This document shows, piece after piece, positions 1-8,459 of a DNA stretch of 64,000 nt. Made by a program: the position numbers and the translations under genes. The stretch is from Demequina mangrovi (GTDB taxonomy: Bacteria; Actinomycetota; Actinomycetes; Actinomycetales; Demequinaceae): positions 124,001 to 188,000 of the forward strand of contig NZ_BBLU01000002.1 of assembly GCF_000759715.1 (NCBI RefSeq), given 5' to 3'. Under the pieces are notes generated by a model. That model had not been told where the DNA came from and ran no database searches. It saw only the letters and a program-made list of their open reading frames with translations. Position 1 is the stretch's first letter; each line of letters opens with the position of its first letter.

Positions 1-223
1 GGACGCCCTCGCGCGCATCGTCCGCCAGGTCGCCAACCCCGTCCGCTGGGACCTCTGCATGGAGGCGATGCTGCAGCTCGGCGTCACCGGCCTCATCGAG
101 GTCGCGCCCGGCGGCGTCCTCACCGGCCTCGCCAAGCGCGCGATGAAGGGCGTCCCCGCGGTCGCCCTCAAGACGCCCGACGATCTCGCCGCCGCCCGCG
201 ACCTTCTGGAGAACGCCGCATGA
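1..223 (+). CDS. fabD: Malonyl-CoA:ACP transacylase, C-terminal end
   Basis: This is the last 73 codons of a gene that begins upstream of the window. Its reading frame ends at a TGA overlapping the fabH ATG. The peptide contains RWDLCMEAMLQLGVTGLIEV followed by LTGLAKRAMKG, which is the typical C-terminal part of FabD, the enzyme that moves malonyl groups from CoA onto acyl carrier protein. The catalytic Ser and His lie upstream and cannot be seen. It is the first visible gene of a fabD-fabH-acpP-fabF cluster, the usual actinobacterial type II fatty-acid order. Confidence 0.9.
   Translation, partial: DALARIVRQVANPVRWDLCMEAMLQLGVTGLIEVAPGGVLTGLAKRAMKGVPAVALKTPDDLAAARDLLENAA
15..23 (-). repeat. 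Dispersed 9-mer family GGACGATGC, 38 copies (first copy given)
   Basis: Copies reading GGACGATGC on the + strand start at 3599, 6349, 7080, 7425, 16819, 17819, 21403, 24905, 26296, 29831, 36528, 36940, 41004, 43502, 46164, 56080, 56851, 59332, 59555 and 60692. Copies reading GCATCGTCC on the + strand start at 15, 7808, 11676, 13980, 15026, 16381, 22302, 25161, 26308, 28771, 33917, 33941, 40194, 46151, 48922, 53578, 60559 and 62646. In 33 of 38 copies the next base is G, giving GGACGATGCG. The copies lie in genes and between genes, on both strands. They were counted by eye, so a few may be missed. Function unknown; see findings. Confidence 0.85.
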
Positions 224-1221
224 CCGCCCTCACCGTCCGCCGCGGCCCCGAGTTCACGCGCATCCTCGGCCTCGGCGTCGCCCGCGGCGAGAACGCCGTG
301 CCCAACGAGGACCTCATCGCACCCATCGACTCGTCCGACGAGTGGATCCGGAAGATGACGGGCATCGTCACCCGCGTGCGCGCCGACAAGGACACGAGCG
401 TCATCGACCTCTCGGAGCGGGCCGCGCGCGACGCGATCGCGCAGGCGGGCATCGAGCCGTCCGAGATCGACGCGGTGATCCTCTCCACGATCTCCTTCCC
501 GCACATCACCCCCGGCGGCGCGCCCGTGCTCGCCGACCGTCTCGGTGCCACGCCAGCCGCGGCCTACGACATCTCCGCCGCGTGCGCCGGCTACTGCTAC
601 GGCGTGGGCCAGGCCGATGCGCTGGTGCGCTCGGGCGCCGCCCGTAACGTGCTCGTCGTCGGCGCGGAGAAGCTCTCCGACTTCGTCGACCCGGCCGACC
701 GCTCGATCTCGTACCTGCTCGGCGACGCCGCGGGCGCGGTGGTCATCGGCGGCTCGGACACCGCGGGCATCGGCCCCACCGTGTGGGGCTCGGACGGCGG
801 CGGCGCGGAGCTGATCCGCCAGACCGACTCGTGGCTCGACATCCGCGACAACCGCGACCTGCCCTTCCCGACGCTGCGCCAGGAGGGCCCGAGCGTCTTC
901 AAGTGGGCGTCCTTCAAGATGGCGCCCGTCGCGCTCCAGGCGATCGAGGCCGCGGGGGTCACGCCGGACGACATCGACGTGTTCATCCCGCACCAGGCGA
1001 ACATCCGCATCATCGACCAGATGGTCAAGCAGATCGGGCTGCCGGAGCACGTCACCGTCGCGAAGGACATCGTCGACTCGGGCAACACCTCCGCCGCCTC
1101 CATCCCGCTCGCCACCGAGCGCGTGCTGCGGGACGGCGACGCGAAGAGCGGCGACCTCGCCCTCCAGATCGGATTCGGCGCGGGCCTCGTCTACGCCGCC
1201 CAGGTGGTGGTCCTCCCGTAG
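220..1221 (+). CDS. fabH: Beta-ketoacyl-ACP synthase III
   Basis: Condenses an acyl-CoA primer with malonyl-ACP to start fatty-acid chains in the cytoplasm. The 333-residue thiolase-fold protein carries the complete KAS III triad: Cys122 in SAACAGYCYG, His258 in IPHQANIRI and Asn289 in DSGNTSAAS. The ATG overlaps the fabD stop, so the two genes are translationally coupled. Length is normal for the family. In actinobacteria this enzyme often prefers branched primers, but the sequence alone does not show which primer is used here. Confidence 0.96.
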   Translation: MTALTVRRGPEFTRILGLGVARGENAVPNEDLIAPIDSSDEWIRKMTGIVTRVRADKDTSVIDLSERAARDAIAQAGIEPSEIDAVILSTISFPHITPGGAPVLADRLGATPAAAYDISAACAGYCYGVGQADALVRSGAARNVLVVGAEKLSDFVDPADRSISYLLGDAAGAVVIGGSDTAGIGPTVWGSDGGGAELIRQTDSWLDIRDNRDLPFPTLRQEGPSVFKWASFKMAPVALQAIEAAGVTPDDIDVFIPHQANIRIIDQMVKQIGLPEHVTVAKDIVDSGNTSAASIPLATERVLRDGDAKSGDLALQIGFGAGLVYAAQVVVLP

Positions 1222-1241
1222 CCGAGGGGGCCCCGCGTAAA

Positions 1242-1258
1242 GTTCACAATCGTTCACC
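1242..1258 (+). promoter_or_regulatory. GTTCAC direct repeat upstream of acpP
   Basis: In the 84-base fabH-acpP gap, GTTCACA (1242-1248) and GTTCACC (1252-1258) lie one helical turn apart. A repeat of this kind could be an operator separating acpP expression from fabDH, but no regulator in the window can be tied to it. It may be chance. Confidence 0.25.
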
Positions 1259-1305
1259 ACGAACACGGCGCCCAGGCGCCGCACATCCCCAACGAAGGAG
1301 CAGCA

Positions 1306-1548
1306 ATGGCACTGTCCAAGGATGAGGTCCTCACCGGTCTGGCCGAGATCGTCAACGAGGAGACGGACATCGACGTCGCCGAGGTGACCCTCGAGAAGTC
1401 GTTCACCGACGACCTCGACATCGACTCGCTGTCGATGATGACCATCGTCACGCTCGCGGAGGAGAAGTTCGACGTCCGCATCCCCGACGAGAAGGTCAAG
1501 GACCTCGTCACCGTCGGCGACGCCGTCGACTACATCGCGAGCGCGTAA
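1306..1548 (+). CDS. acpP: Acyl carrier protein
   Basis: An acidic 80-residue carrier of growing acyl chains. The phosphopantetheine attachment site is Ser41 in the motif DIDSLSMM, followed by the usual acidic helix. A strong AAGGAG ribosome binding site lies six bases before the ATG. It sits between fabH and fabF, as in other actinobacterial FAS II clusters, which supports the fatty-acid ACP role over a polyketide carrier. Confidence 0.96.
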   Translation: MALSKDEVLTGLAEIVNEETDIDVAEVTLEKSFTDDLDIDSLSMMTIVTLAEEKFDVRIPDEKVKDLVTVGDAVDYIASA

Positions 1549-1597
1549 GCCTCCTCGCCTCCGTCCACACCCCATCTCACCCTCGGGAGATCAGCCC

Positions 1598-2827
1598 ATG
1601 AACGTCGTCGTCACCGGACTCGGCACCACCTCGCCCCTCGGCGGGGATGTCGCGAGCACCTGGGAGGCCGCGCTCGCCGGCCGTTCCGGCGTGCGCACCC
1701 TGGAGAACGACTGGGCCGAGCAGTACGGCGTGCCCGTGACCTTCGCGGGTCAGCTCGCCGTGCGCCCCGACGAGGTCCTCTCACGCCCCGAGACCAAGCG
1801 CATGGACCCGTCCGCCCAGATGGCGATCGTGGCCGCGCGCGAGGCCTGGGCCGATGCGGGCACCCCCGACGTCGACTCTGAGCGCCTGGGCAGCGTCGTG
1901 TCGTCGGGCATCGGCGGCGTGTGGACCCTGCTGACGGCATGGGACACGGTGAAGGAGCGGGGCGCCTCGCGCGTCCTGCCCCTCACCGTGCCCATGCTCA
2001 TGCCCAACTCCCCCACGGCCTACGTCTCGCTCGAGTTCAAGGCCCGCGCGGGCGCCCACGCCCCCGTCTCCGCATGCGCCTCCGGCGCCGAGGCGATCGG
2101 CATGGGCTTCGAGATGATCCAGTCCGGCCGCGCCGACGTGGTGATCTGCGGCGGCACCGAGGCCGCGATCCACCCGCTGCCCATCTCCGCCTTCGCCTCG
2201 ATGCAGGCGCTGTCCAAGCGCAACGACGACCCTGCGGGCGCCTCGCGCCCCTACGACGTCAGCCGCGACGGCTTCGTGCTCGGCGAGGGCGCCGGCGTGG
2301 TGGTCCTCGAGTCCGAGGAGCACGCCAAGGCGCGCGGCGCGCGCATCTACGCGAGCGTGCTGGGCCTCGGCATGACGGCCGATGCGCACCACATCGCCGC
2401 GCCCGAGCCCAACGGCGCGGGTCAGACCAGGGCCATGGAGCTCGCGCTCGAGCGCGCGGGCCTCACCACTGCGGACGTCGCGCACGTCAACGCGCACGCC
2501 ACCTCCACCCCGGTGGGCGACATGATCGAGGCGCGCGGCATCCGCTCGCTGCTCGGCTCGCACGCGGACCAGGTGCTGCTGTCCGCCACGAAGTCGATGA
2601 CCGGCCACCTGCTGGGCGGCGCGGGCGCGCTCGAGTCCGTCTTCACCATCAAGGCGCTCGAGACCCGCACCGCTCCCCCGACCATCAACGTCACCGAGCC
2701 CGACCCGGAGCTCGAGGTCGACCTGGTCCGCGACACGCCGCGCGCGCTGCCCGAGGGGCAGATCGCCGCGATCAACAACTCGTTCGGCTTCGGCGGCCAT
2801 AACGTCGCGCTGGTCTTCGGCGCCTGA
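1598..2827 (+). CDS. fabF: Beta-ketoacyl-ACP synthase II
   Basis: Elongates acyl-ACP by condensation with malonyl-ACP. The 409 residues contain the KAS I/II triad: Cys160 (ACASGAEAIG), His300 (NAHATSTPVGD) and His337 (TGHLLGGAGA). The C-terminal NNSFGFGGHN motif is also present. A GGGAGA ribosome binding site precedes the ATG. It is the last gene of the FAS II run. The next gene has its own -10 box, so the operon probably ends here, although no hairpin was seen in the 19-base gap. Confidence 0.96.
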   Translation: MNVVVTGLGTTSPLGGDVASTWEAALAGRSGVRTLENDWAEQYGVPVTFAGQLAVRPDEVLSRPETKRMDPSAQMAIVAAREAWADAGTPDVDSERLGSVVSSGIGGVWTLLTAWDTVKERGASRVLPLTVPMLMPNSPTAYVSLEFKARAGAHAPVSACASGAEAIGMGFEMIQSGRADVVICGGTEAAIHPLPISAFASMQALSKRNDDPAGASRPYDVSRDGFVLGEGAGVVVLESEEHAKARGARIYASVLGLGMTADAHHIAAPEPNGAGQTRAMELALERAGLTTADVAHVNAHATSTPVGDMIEARGIRSLLGSHADQVLLSATKSMTGHLLGGAGALESVFTIKALETRTAPPTINVTEPDPELEVDLVRDTPRALPEGQIAAINNSFGFGGHNVALVFGA

Positions 2828-2834
2828 TCGGGGT

Positions 2835-2840
2835 TACGTT
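2835..2840 (+). promoter_or_regulatory. -10 box for a leaderless transcript
   Basis: TACGTT lies exactly six bases before the GTG at 2847, which puts the predicted transcription start on the start codon. The same arrangement recurs at eight other genes in this window. Confidence 0.5.
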
Positions 2841-2846
2841 CGGGGC

Positions 2847-4166
2847 GTGAGACGCCCCTTGCTCGCGGGCCTGTCCGCCCTTCTGGTCCTCGCCGTCGGC
2901 TCGTGCGCCGACGGCGAGGCGTCCGCACCCTCCTCCCCCGCATCGTCGACGGCGGCCGAGGCGCAGGCGGACGCGCTCGATCCGGCGACCGCGCTCGAGC
3001 CCTACGCGCTCCTCTACGAGGAGATCGACGCGGATCTCGCGGCGCAGGCCGCGGCGGTCGACGCGTCCGTGTACCTCGCCGCTCCCCTGCTCACCGCGGG
3101 ACCTCAGGCGGTGATCGAGCTCGGCGGCGACCTCCGCCCGCGCGCGGTGGTCGACGCCTCCGGGGCGAGCCTCGCGGCGCTCTCCGCGTCCGACGATGCG
3201 CTCGTCGGCATGAGCAGGGCGTGCCTGGCCGAGAGCGGCGGCTACGGCTTCTGCAGCCGGATCGCGACCCTCGACGCCGCCGGGGCGGACGTCGACGTGT
3301 CGACCGAGGATCTCGACCTCGACTTCCACACCGTCACGCTCGACGCGGACGGAGGCGGCTTCTGGGCGGACCGCTACGTCCCTGTCACTTGCGAGGACGG
3401 CATCGGTCCGTGCGAGGTCCCCACCGAGGACGGACCGCTCGAGCGCATCCTCGACTGCGACGTGGTGCACGTCCGCGACGGAGAGCCGGTCTGGGAGTGG
3501 TCGGCGCTCGATCACCTCGGCGAGGCGATGCTCGAGGACGCCACCACCACGCTCGTGTACAACCCCGACGACCCGTTCCACTGCAACTCGATCCAGCCGG
3601 ACGATGCGGGGACCACGGTCTACGTCTCGATGCGGCACCTCAGCTCGGTCATGGCGATCGACGTCGCGAGCGGCGAGGTCCTGTGGACCTTCGGCGAGAA
3701 CAGCACCGATGAGGCGCTCGAGGTCGCCGACCCGGACGGGCTGCTGGGCGACCGACCGGTGCTGAGCGGCCAGCACGACTTCCGGTGGCTCGGCGGCGAC
3801 CGCTTCTCGGTGTTCGACAACAGCTCCGAGGGCGCCGGCGTCGCCCGTGCGGTGATCTTCACGGTCGCGGGCGGCACGGCGACCGTCGACGCCGTGATCG
3901 AGGACCCGCAGGGGCGCGGGTCACGATGCACGGGCTCCGCGCGTCCCCTGGACGCCGCCGAGACGTTCTGGGCCGTGTCCTGGGGCTGCAGCGAGTCCGG
4001 CGTGTCCGTGATGACAGCGGACGGCCGGGAGGTCGCGCGCGTCACCGTCGACTTCGACGCGGCGGTCGAGCGCGACCTCCTCACCGACGTCGCCGCGGAG
4101 CAGCCCGATCTCGGGCACACCGTGAGCTACCAGGCCGTGGTCGGTCCGCGCGGGCTGCTCGGCTGA
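2847..4166 (+). CDS. Arylsulfotransferase-like secreted lipoprotein
   Basis: A 439-residue protein with an N-terminal signal (MRRPLLAGLSALLVLAVGSC) ending in a lipobox-like VGSC with Cys20, then an Ala/Ser-rich linker. The rest has hallmarks of the ASST beta-propeller family: a DPFHCNSI segment, MRHLSSVMAIDVASGEVLW, and GQHDFRWLGGDRFSVFDN. Related proteins move sulfate between phenolic compounds or are uncharacterised surface propellers. The His in FHCNS resembles a conserved family position, but whether it forms a sulfo-His intermediate cannot be judged. The GTG start fits a leaderless transcript. It is not obviously linked to its neighbours. Confidence 0.7.
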   Translation: MRRPLLAGLSALLVLAVGSCADGEASAPSSPASSTAAEAQADALDPATALEPYALLYEEIDADLAAQAAAVDASVYLAAPLLTAGPQAVIELGGDLRPRAVVDASGASLAALSASDDALVGMSRACLAESGGYGFCSRIATLDAAGADVDVSTEDLDLDFHTVTLDADGGGFWADRYVPVTCEDGIGPCEVPTEDGPLERILDCDVVHVRDGEPVWEWSALDHLGEAMLEDATTTLVYNPDDPFHCNSIQPDDAGTTVYVSMRHLSSVMAIDVASGEVLWTFGENSTDEALEVADPDGLLGDRPVLSGQHDFRWLGGDRFSVFDNSSEGAGVARAVIFTVAGGTATVDAVIEDPQGRGSRCTGSARPLDAAETFWAVSWGCSESGVSVMTADGREVARVTVDFDAAVERDLLTDVAAEQPDLGHTVSYQAVVGPRGLLG

Positions 4167-4183
4167 CCTGCGGCGGACTCAGG

Positions 4184-4765
4184 TCAGGCGATGCCCTGCT
4201 CGAGGCGCGCGAGCGCGGCGTCGATCACGTCGACCAGCTCGTCGTCCGAGTGCTGCGCCCACCACACCGAGGCCGCGAGGATGCAGCCCGTGACGGCCTG
4301 GCCGGCGGCGCGCGCCTCGACCCCGTTCTCATCGAGCATCCCGTCCCGCGACAGCTGATGCGCGAGGCCCGCCGTCATCACGCCGAGACCCCTCACGCCC
4401 GCGGCGAAGACCTCGTCGGACTCGCCGATGATCCGGAAGCGCACGCGGTCGAGGTCGGACCCCGACGGGCGCTCGGTGAGGACCTGCCGCAGCGCGCTGC
4501 GCAGCCCCGCCATGCCGGGCCCCGTGGCCTCGTGCGCGAGCAGGTCCTCGAGCCGGCCGTACGCGACGAAGAAGTCGTGCCAGACCAGGTCCGCCTTGTT
4601 GGCGAAATGGCGGAACAGCGTGCGTCGGGAGACGCCGCTGCGCGCCGCGACGTCGTCCATCGACACCCCGGCGTAGCCGCGCTCGGCGAACAGTGCTGCG
4701 GCCTCGAGGCCGATCTTCTCCGGGTCGGCGATCTGCGGGCGTCCCGGTCGACGATGCTCACTCAC
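4184..4765 (-). CDS. TetR family transcriptional regulator
   Basis: About 193 residues. The N-terminal helix-turn-helix reads AALFAERGYAGVSMDDVAARSGVSRRTLFRHFANKADL in parts, the canonical TetR DNA-binding region, followed by a divergent helical ligand domain. Two in-frame GTG codons are possible starts (4774 and 4765). The -10 box TAGGGT (complement of 4773-4778) leaves seven bases before 4765, so a leaderless start at 4765 is preferred. It lies downstream of the SnoaL-like gene in the same direction, but its own -10 suggests at least partly separate transcription. Target unknown. Confidence 0.85.
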   Translation of the reverse strand: MSEHRRPGRPQIADPEKIGLEAAALFAERGYAGVSMDDVAARSGVSRRTLFRHFANKADLVWHDFFVAYGRLEDLLAHEATGPGMAGLRSALRQVLTERPSGSDLDRVRFRIIGESDEVFAAGVRGLGVMTAGLAHQLSRDGMLDENGVEARAAGQAVTGCILAASVWWAQHSDDELVDVIDAALARLEQGIA

Positions 4766-4798
4766 ATCGCCCACCCTAGCGTGCAGCGTTATCTCTGC

Positions 4799-5161
4799 TC
4801 AGGTGGCGGTGGGCGTGGCCTGATGGAACTGCAGCCGCCACCGGTCCGTCCGCACCCAGATCGAGGAGCGCAGCGCGGCGCCGCGGGAGCCGTGCTCGGG
4901 CGTCGACGTGTAACGCACCTGAGCGACGTCCGGTGCGAGCTCGACGACCTCGAGGCGGCCCAGCGGCAGGTGGACGTCGATCGCCACCGGCGCCAGCCCG
5001 ACCGAGTCCTCGCGGCTCCAGACACGGCCCGACTGTCCGATCTCGAGGAAGCCCGGCGCGAGGATCGCCTCCATGTAGGCACGGTCGAACCGCGTCTCCG
5101 GACGCCACATCGACTCCTCCAGCGCCTGGAGGGTCAGCTCGTCCATGTGATCGAGCGGCAC
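4799..5161 (-). CDS. SnoaL/DUF4440-like (NTF2-fold) protein
   Basis: A 120-residue protein (GTG start, or 115 residues from the ATG at 5146). The pattern LQALEESMW, then LAPGFLEIGQSGRVWSRED, a central strand, and a final WRLQFHQATP segment matches small NTF2-fold proteins of the DUF4440/SnoaL type. Members range from polyketide cyclases to proteins with no known activity, so no reaction is assigned. It starts four bases beyond the DUF3145 stop and is probably co-transcribed with it. Confidence 0.7.
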   Translation of the reverse strand: MPLDHMDELTLQALEESMWRPETRFDRAYMEAILAPGFLEIGQSGRVWSREDSVGLAPVAIDVHLPLGRLEVVELAPDVAQVRYTSTPEHGSRGAALRSSIWVRTDRWRLQFHQATPTAT

Positions 5162-5164
5162 GGC

Positions 5165-5662
5165 TCAGCCCACGCGGTGCAGCCAGCGCACGGGCGCGCC
5201 GTGACCGGCGTACCGGAACGGCTCGAGCTCCTCGTCCCACGCGGTCCCGAGCGCGAGGTCCATCGTGCGCCGCACGTCCGCGAGGTTGTCGGCGTTGTCG
5301 AGCGCCGCGCGGATCCGGTCCTCGGGCACCACGGTGTTGCCGTGCGAGTCGATCACGGCGTGGAAGATGCCGAGGGACGGGGTGTGCGACCATCGCGCGC
5401 CGTCGGATCCGAAGGACGGCTCCTCGGTCACCTCGTAGCGGACGTGCTCCCAGCCGCGCAGCGCGGAGGCGAGACGTGCACCGGTGCCCTGCTGGCCCTG
5501 CCACGACACCTCGGAGCGGAGCAGACCCGAGCCCGCGGGCTGATCGGTCCAGTCGAAGGAGGCGCGCGAACCCAGCACTCCCTGCGCCGCCCATTCGATG
5601 TGCGGAGTCATCGCTCGGGTCGCGGAGTGCACAAAAAGGACACCACGGGTGATTGCAGCCAT
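5165..5662 (-). CDS. DUF3145 family protein
   Basis: A 165-residue protein starting MAAITRGVLFVHS, with HIEWAAQGVLG, LRGWEHVRYEVTEEPSFG, WSHTPSLGIFHAV and a C-terminal EPFRYAGHGAPVRWLHRVG. These are the invariant segments of DUF3145, a family restricted to actinobacteria and often found beside the FAS II genes, as here. The function is unknown. The ATG at 5662 is chosen because GGAAAGG lies just upstream; a longer open frame exists but has no coding character. Confidence 0.88.
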   Translation of the reverse strand: MAAITRGVLFVHSATRAMTPHIEWAAQGVLGSRASFDWTDQPAGSGLLRSEVSWQGQQGTGARLASALRGWEHVRYEVTEEPSFGSDGARWSHTPSLGIFHAVIDSHGNTVVPEDRIRAALDNADNLADVRRTMDLALGTAWDEELEPFRYAGHGAPVRWLHRVG

Positions 5663-5812
5663 GTCCCTTTCCTTCCTGTGAGGTGCGTCTTCCCCTACGA
5701 CCTCGCTGGAAACCGGTCCATGACACCGGGTGTGCCTTGATTCTGCCTCAGGTCCGCGCCGAGCGCCAGCGACTCGCCACCGAATGTCGGACCCGTGTGC
5801 GAAGGTGGCCGC

Positions 5813-6490
5813 ATGACCGCCAGCGATCACGTCGTCACGGTCGCCGCGCTGCGCGAGGCCGAGCGGCGCACCATGCTCACCGTCCCCGAGGACGCGCTCA
5901 TGGACCGCGCCGCCGCCGCGGTGGCCGATGCCGCCGCGGAGCTCGCGGCCGCGCGCGGACTCCCGCTCGACGGCCTCCGCGTGTGCGTGGTCGCCGGCTC
6001 GGGGAGCAACGGCGGGGATGCGCTGCTCGCGGGCGCGCTGCTGTCGCGCCGCGGCGCCCGGGTGGTGGCCGTGGTGACGGCCGACCGCGCCCACGAGCGC
6101 GGCGTCCGGCTGCTCGAGGAGGCCGCGGGCGAGGGCGCCGTCTCGGGCGTCGCGTTCCCCCTCGGACGCGAGCGGGTGCTCGACTCCCAGCTGGTGATCG
6201 ACGGCTTCGCGGGGATCGGCGGGCGCCTCGGACTGCCAGACGACGCGTGGTCGATCCTCGGCCGCGCCGTCGACGCCGGCCTCCCGATCGTCGCGGTCGA
6301 CGTGCCGTCGGGCCTCGCCGCCGACTCGGGCGAGCTCCCACCCGCGCAGGACGATGCGCCGGGCCGTCACGTGGTGGCCGACGTCACCGTCACCTTCACC
6401 GCGCTCAAGCGCTGCCTGGTGGAGCAGCCCGCCGCACGCGCCGCTGGGCGCGTGGTGCTGGCCGACGTCGGGGTCGAGCTCGACTCCTGA
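5813..6490 (+). CDS. nnrE: NAD(P)H-hydrate epimerase
   Basis: Interconverts the R and S forms of damaged NAD(P)H hydrate so that the dehydratase NnrD can repair both. The 225-residue YjeF_N domain shows VVAGSGSNGGDALLAGALLSRRG (the dinucleotide loop, split by the family's GNNGGDG-like motif) and VAVDVPSGLAADSGE with its conserved Asp. In most bacteria this domain is fused to NnrD; here the dehydratase is a separate gene 1.1 kb downstream. The ATG at 5813 is preferred over an upstream GTG because GAAGGTGG precedes it. Its stop codon abuts the def stop tail to tail. Confidence 0.88.
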   Translation: MTASDHVVTVAALREAERRTMLTVPEDALMDRAAAAVADAAAELAAARGLPLDGLRVCVVAGSGSNGGDALLAGALLSRRGARVVAVVTADRAHERGVRLLEEAAGEGAVSGVAFPLGRERVLDSQLVIDGFAGIGGRLGLPDDAWSILGRAVDAGLPIVAVDVPSGLAADSGELPPAQDDAPGRHVVADVTVTFTALKRCLVEQPAARAAGRVVLADVGVELDS

Positions 6491-6991
6491 TCAGCGGGCG
6501 GACTCGAGCGACTCGCGGAGCTCGCGCATCGCCTGGCGGCGCACGTCCTTGCGCAGGCGGTCGAGGTAGAGCTTGCCGTCGAGGTGGTCGACCTCGTGGT
6601 TGATGAGGCGGGCCCAGATCTCCTCGCCGTCGATCTCCACCTTGTCGCCGTTGAGGTCGGTGCCCACGGCGCGCGCGTACGCCGGACGCTCGCAGGCGTA
6701 CCAGAGGCCCGGCACCGAGAGGCAGCCCTCCTCGCCGAGCTCCTGGAAGTCCTCGCTCACCTCGATGATCTCGGGGTTGATGATGTAGCCGATGTCGCCG
6801 TCGATGTTCCACGAGAACGCGCGGAGCCCCACGCCGATCTGGTTGGCGGCGAGCCCGGCCCGGCCGTCGTGGTCGACGGTCTCGAGCAGGTCCTCGATGA
6901 GCTGTCGCACCCGGTCGTCGATCTCGGTGATCGGGTCGCAGGGCGTACGGAGGACGGGGTCGCCGATGACTCGGATGTCGCGCATTGCCAT
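6491..6991 (-). CDS. def: Peptide deformylase
   Basis: Removes the formyl group from new N-terminal methionines using a metal ion. All three signature motifs are present in 166 residues: GLAANQ (46-51), EGCLS with metal ligand Cys90, and HEVDH with ligands His132 and His136 and catalytic Glu133. Two ATGs three codons apart could be the start (6991 or 6985). It is convergent with nnrE with no bases between the two stop codons, so there is no room for a terminator outside the genes. Confidence 0.95.
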   Translation of the reverse strand: MAMRDIRVIGDPVLRTPCDPITEIDDRVRQLIEDLLETVDHDGRAGLAANQIGVGLRAFSWNIDGDIGYIINPEIIEVSEDFQELGEEGCLSVPGLWYACERPAYARAVGTDLNGDKVEIDGEEIWARLINHEVDHLDGKLYLDRLRKDVRRQAMRELRESLESAR

Positions 6992-7023
6992 GGCGCTATC
7001 CTCCCACGGCCCGGGCGCCGGCG

Positions 7024-7029
7024 TATCGT
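7024..7029 (+). promoter_or_regulatory. -10 box for the GNAT gene
   Basis: TATCGT sits six bases before the ATG at 7036, the spacing of a leaderless transcript. No ribosome binding site is visible. Confidence 0.5.
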
Positions 7030-7035
7030 CGGAAT

Positions 7036-7593
7036 ATGACCCTCGAGACCGCGAGACTCCTGCTACGCCCGTTCACCACGGACGATGCCGCGGATGTCCA
7101 CGTCTACGCCTCGGACCCGGCGGTCTGCCGGTTCACCGACTGGGGGCCCAACAGCACCGAGGACACGGACGCCTGGATCGAGGTGGCCGCGGACGCCGGG
7201 TCGCCCGCGCATTGGGCCATCACGCTCAAGGAGGACACCGTGGGATCGGCGGGCCGGATCCCGGCGGGGACCGTGGTCGGCGGCGTGGGCGTCTACGGCG
7301 AGGACCGCGGTCCGCTCGACGCGACGCCGGACATCCGTGAGCTCGGCTGGGTGGTGCGGCGGGACCTCTGGGGTCGCGGGATCGCGACCGAGGCCGTGCA
7401 CGCGGTCATCGAGGCGTTGCGCGAGGACGATGCGCTGGAGCAGGTCCACGCGCGCTGCCGACCCGAGCACAAGGCCTCGGCGAAGGTCATGGCGCACCTG
7501 GGGCTGGCCCTGGACCGGCGGGTCGAGAACGACATCGAGCGCGACGGCCGCTGGATGCACTCCGACCTCTACGTGCTCACCCTGACGCGGTGA
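7036..7593 (+). CDS. GNAT N-acetyltransferase (RimJ/RimL type)
   Basis: A 185-residue acetyltransferase that begins [19 protein letters not shown], the usual first strand of RimJ/RimL-like enzymes. The acetyl-CoA loop region is [20 protein letters not shown], where RDLWGRGIA matches the Q/RxxGxG/A motif. The substrate cannot be told. It contains two copies of the GGACGATGC repeat, one encoding Asp-Asp-Ala near residue 16. It is divergent from def and overlaps nnrD by four bases. Confidence 0.85.
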   Translation: MTLETARLLLRPFTTDDAADVHVYASDPAVCRFTDWGPNSTEDTDAWIEVAADAGSPAHWAITLKEDTVGSAGRIPAGTVVGGVGVYGEDRGPLDATPDIRELGWVVRRDLWGRGIATEAVHAVIEALREDDALEQVHARCRPEHKASAKVMAHLGLALDRRVENDIERDGRWMHSDLYVLTLTR

Positions 7594-8444
7594 CGCCGAT
7601 GCGCGTATGGGAGCGCGACGACGTCGCCTCCGCGTGGCCCGTCCCCGGCGCGGCCGACGACAAGTACTCGCGCGGCGTGGTCGGCGCGATCGCCGGGTCC
7701 GAGGCGTACCCCGGCGCGGCGGCGCTCGTGGTGTCGGGAGCGATCCGCGCGGGCGCGGGCATGGTCCGGTACGTCGGCCCCGAGCGCGCGCAGGACCTGG
7801 TGCTCGCGCATCGTCCCGAGGCCGTGGTCCACCACCCCGTCGACGTGGCCGAGCGGGTGCCGCGGGCGCAGGCGTGGATCGTGGGCTCGGGCGTCGCGGA
7901 CTACCCCGAGCAGGACGCGGCGATCGGCGCCGTGATCGCGGAGTCCGCGCCGATGGTGGTGGACGCGGGGGCGCTCGCCACCGTCGCGCGCGCGAGGGCC
8001 GCCGGGGCGCGCGCGATCGGCGCCGAGCGCGTGCTGCTCACCCCGCATGTCGGCGAGCTGGTGCGCACGCTCGACGCGCTCCGCCACGACGCGACCGCGG
8101 CGGACGTCGAGCACGATCGCGTGGGCCACGCGCGGCTGCTCGCGGAGACCGCGCGGGCGACGGTGCTGCTCAAGGGCGCGGTCACGCTCGTCGTCTCCCC
8201 CGGCGGCGGCGCGATCGAGCTTCCCCTCGCGCCGCCGTGGCTCGCGACCGCCGGAGCCGGGGACGTGCTCGCGGGGATCGCGGGAGCGCTGCTGGCCTCC
8301 GGGCTGCCGGCGGACGTGGCGGGCGCGTGCGCGGCCTGGGTCCACGCGCGCGCGGCCGAGCGCGCGTCGGGCGGAGGCCCGGTCGCCGCGCTCGACGTCG
8401 CCGCGGCCGTGCCTGCCGTGGTCGCGGACCTCTTCGCGCACTGA
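7590..8444 (+). CDS. nnrD: ADP-dependent NAD(P)H-hydrate dehydratase
   Basis: Dehydrates S-NAD(P)HX back to NAD(P)H with ADP as cofactor. The 284-residue ribokinase-like YjeF_C domain includes GSEAYPGAAALVVSGAIRAG, LTPHVGELVRTL, LLKGAVTLV and the nucleotide motif TAGAGDVLAGIAGALLA. The GTG at 7590 overlaps the GNAT stop; an ATG three codons later is also possible. It completes the nnrE function although the two genes are separated by def and a GNAT gene. Confidence 0.9.
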   Translation: MTPMRVWERDDVASAWPVPGAADDKYSRGVVGAIAGSEAYPGAAALVVSGAIRAGAGMVRYVGPERAQDLVLAHRPEAVVHHPVDVAERVPRAQAWIVGSGVADYPEQDAAIGAVIAESAPMVVDAGALATVARARAAGARAIGAERVLLTPHVGELVRTLDALRHDATAADVEHDRVGHARLLAETARATVLLKGAVTLVVSPGGGAIELPLAPPWLATAGAGDVLAGIAGALLASGLPADVAGACAAWVHARAAERASGGGPVAALDVAAAVPAVVADLFAH

Positions 8445-8459
8445 GCCCGTCAAGGGCGG

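Noticed and set aside
3785-5740. A 651-codon open frame on the + strand
   Set aside because: It runs antisense to the TetR, SnoaL-like and DUF3145 genes, all of which have family motifs on the - strand.
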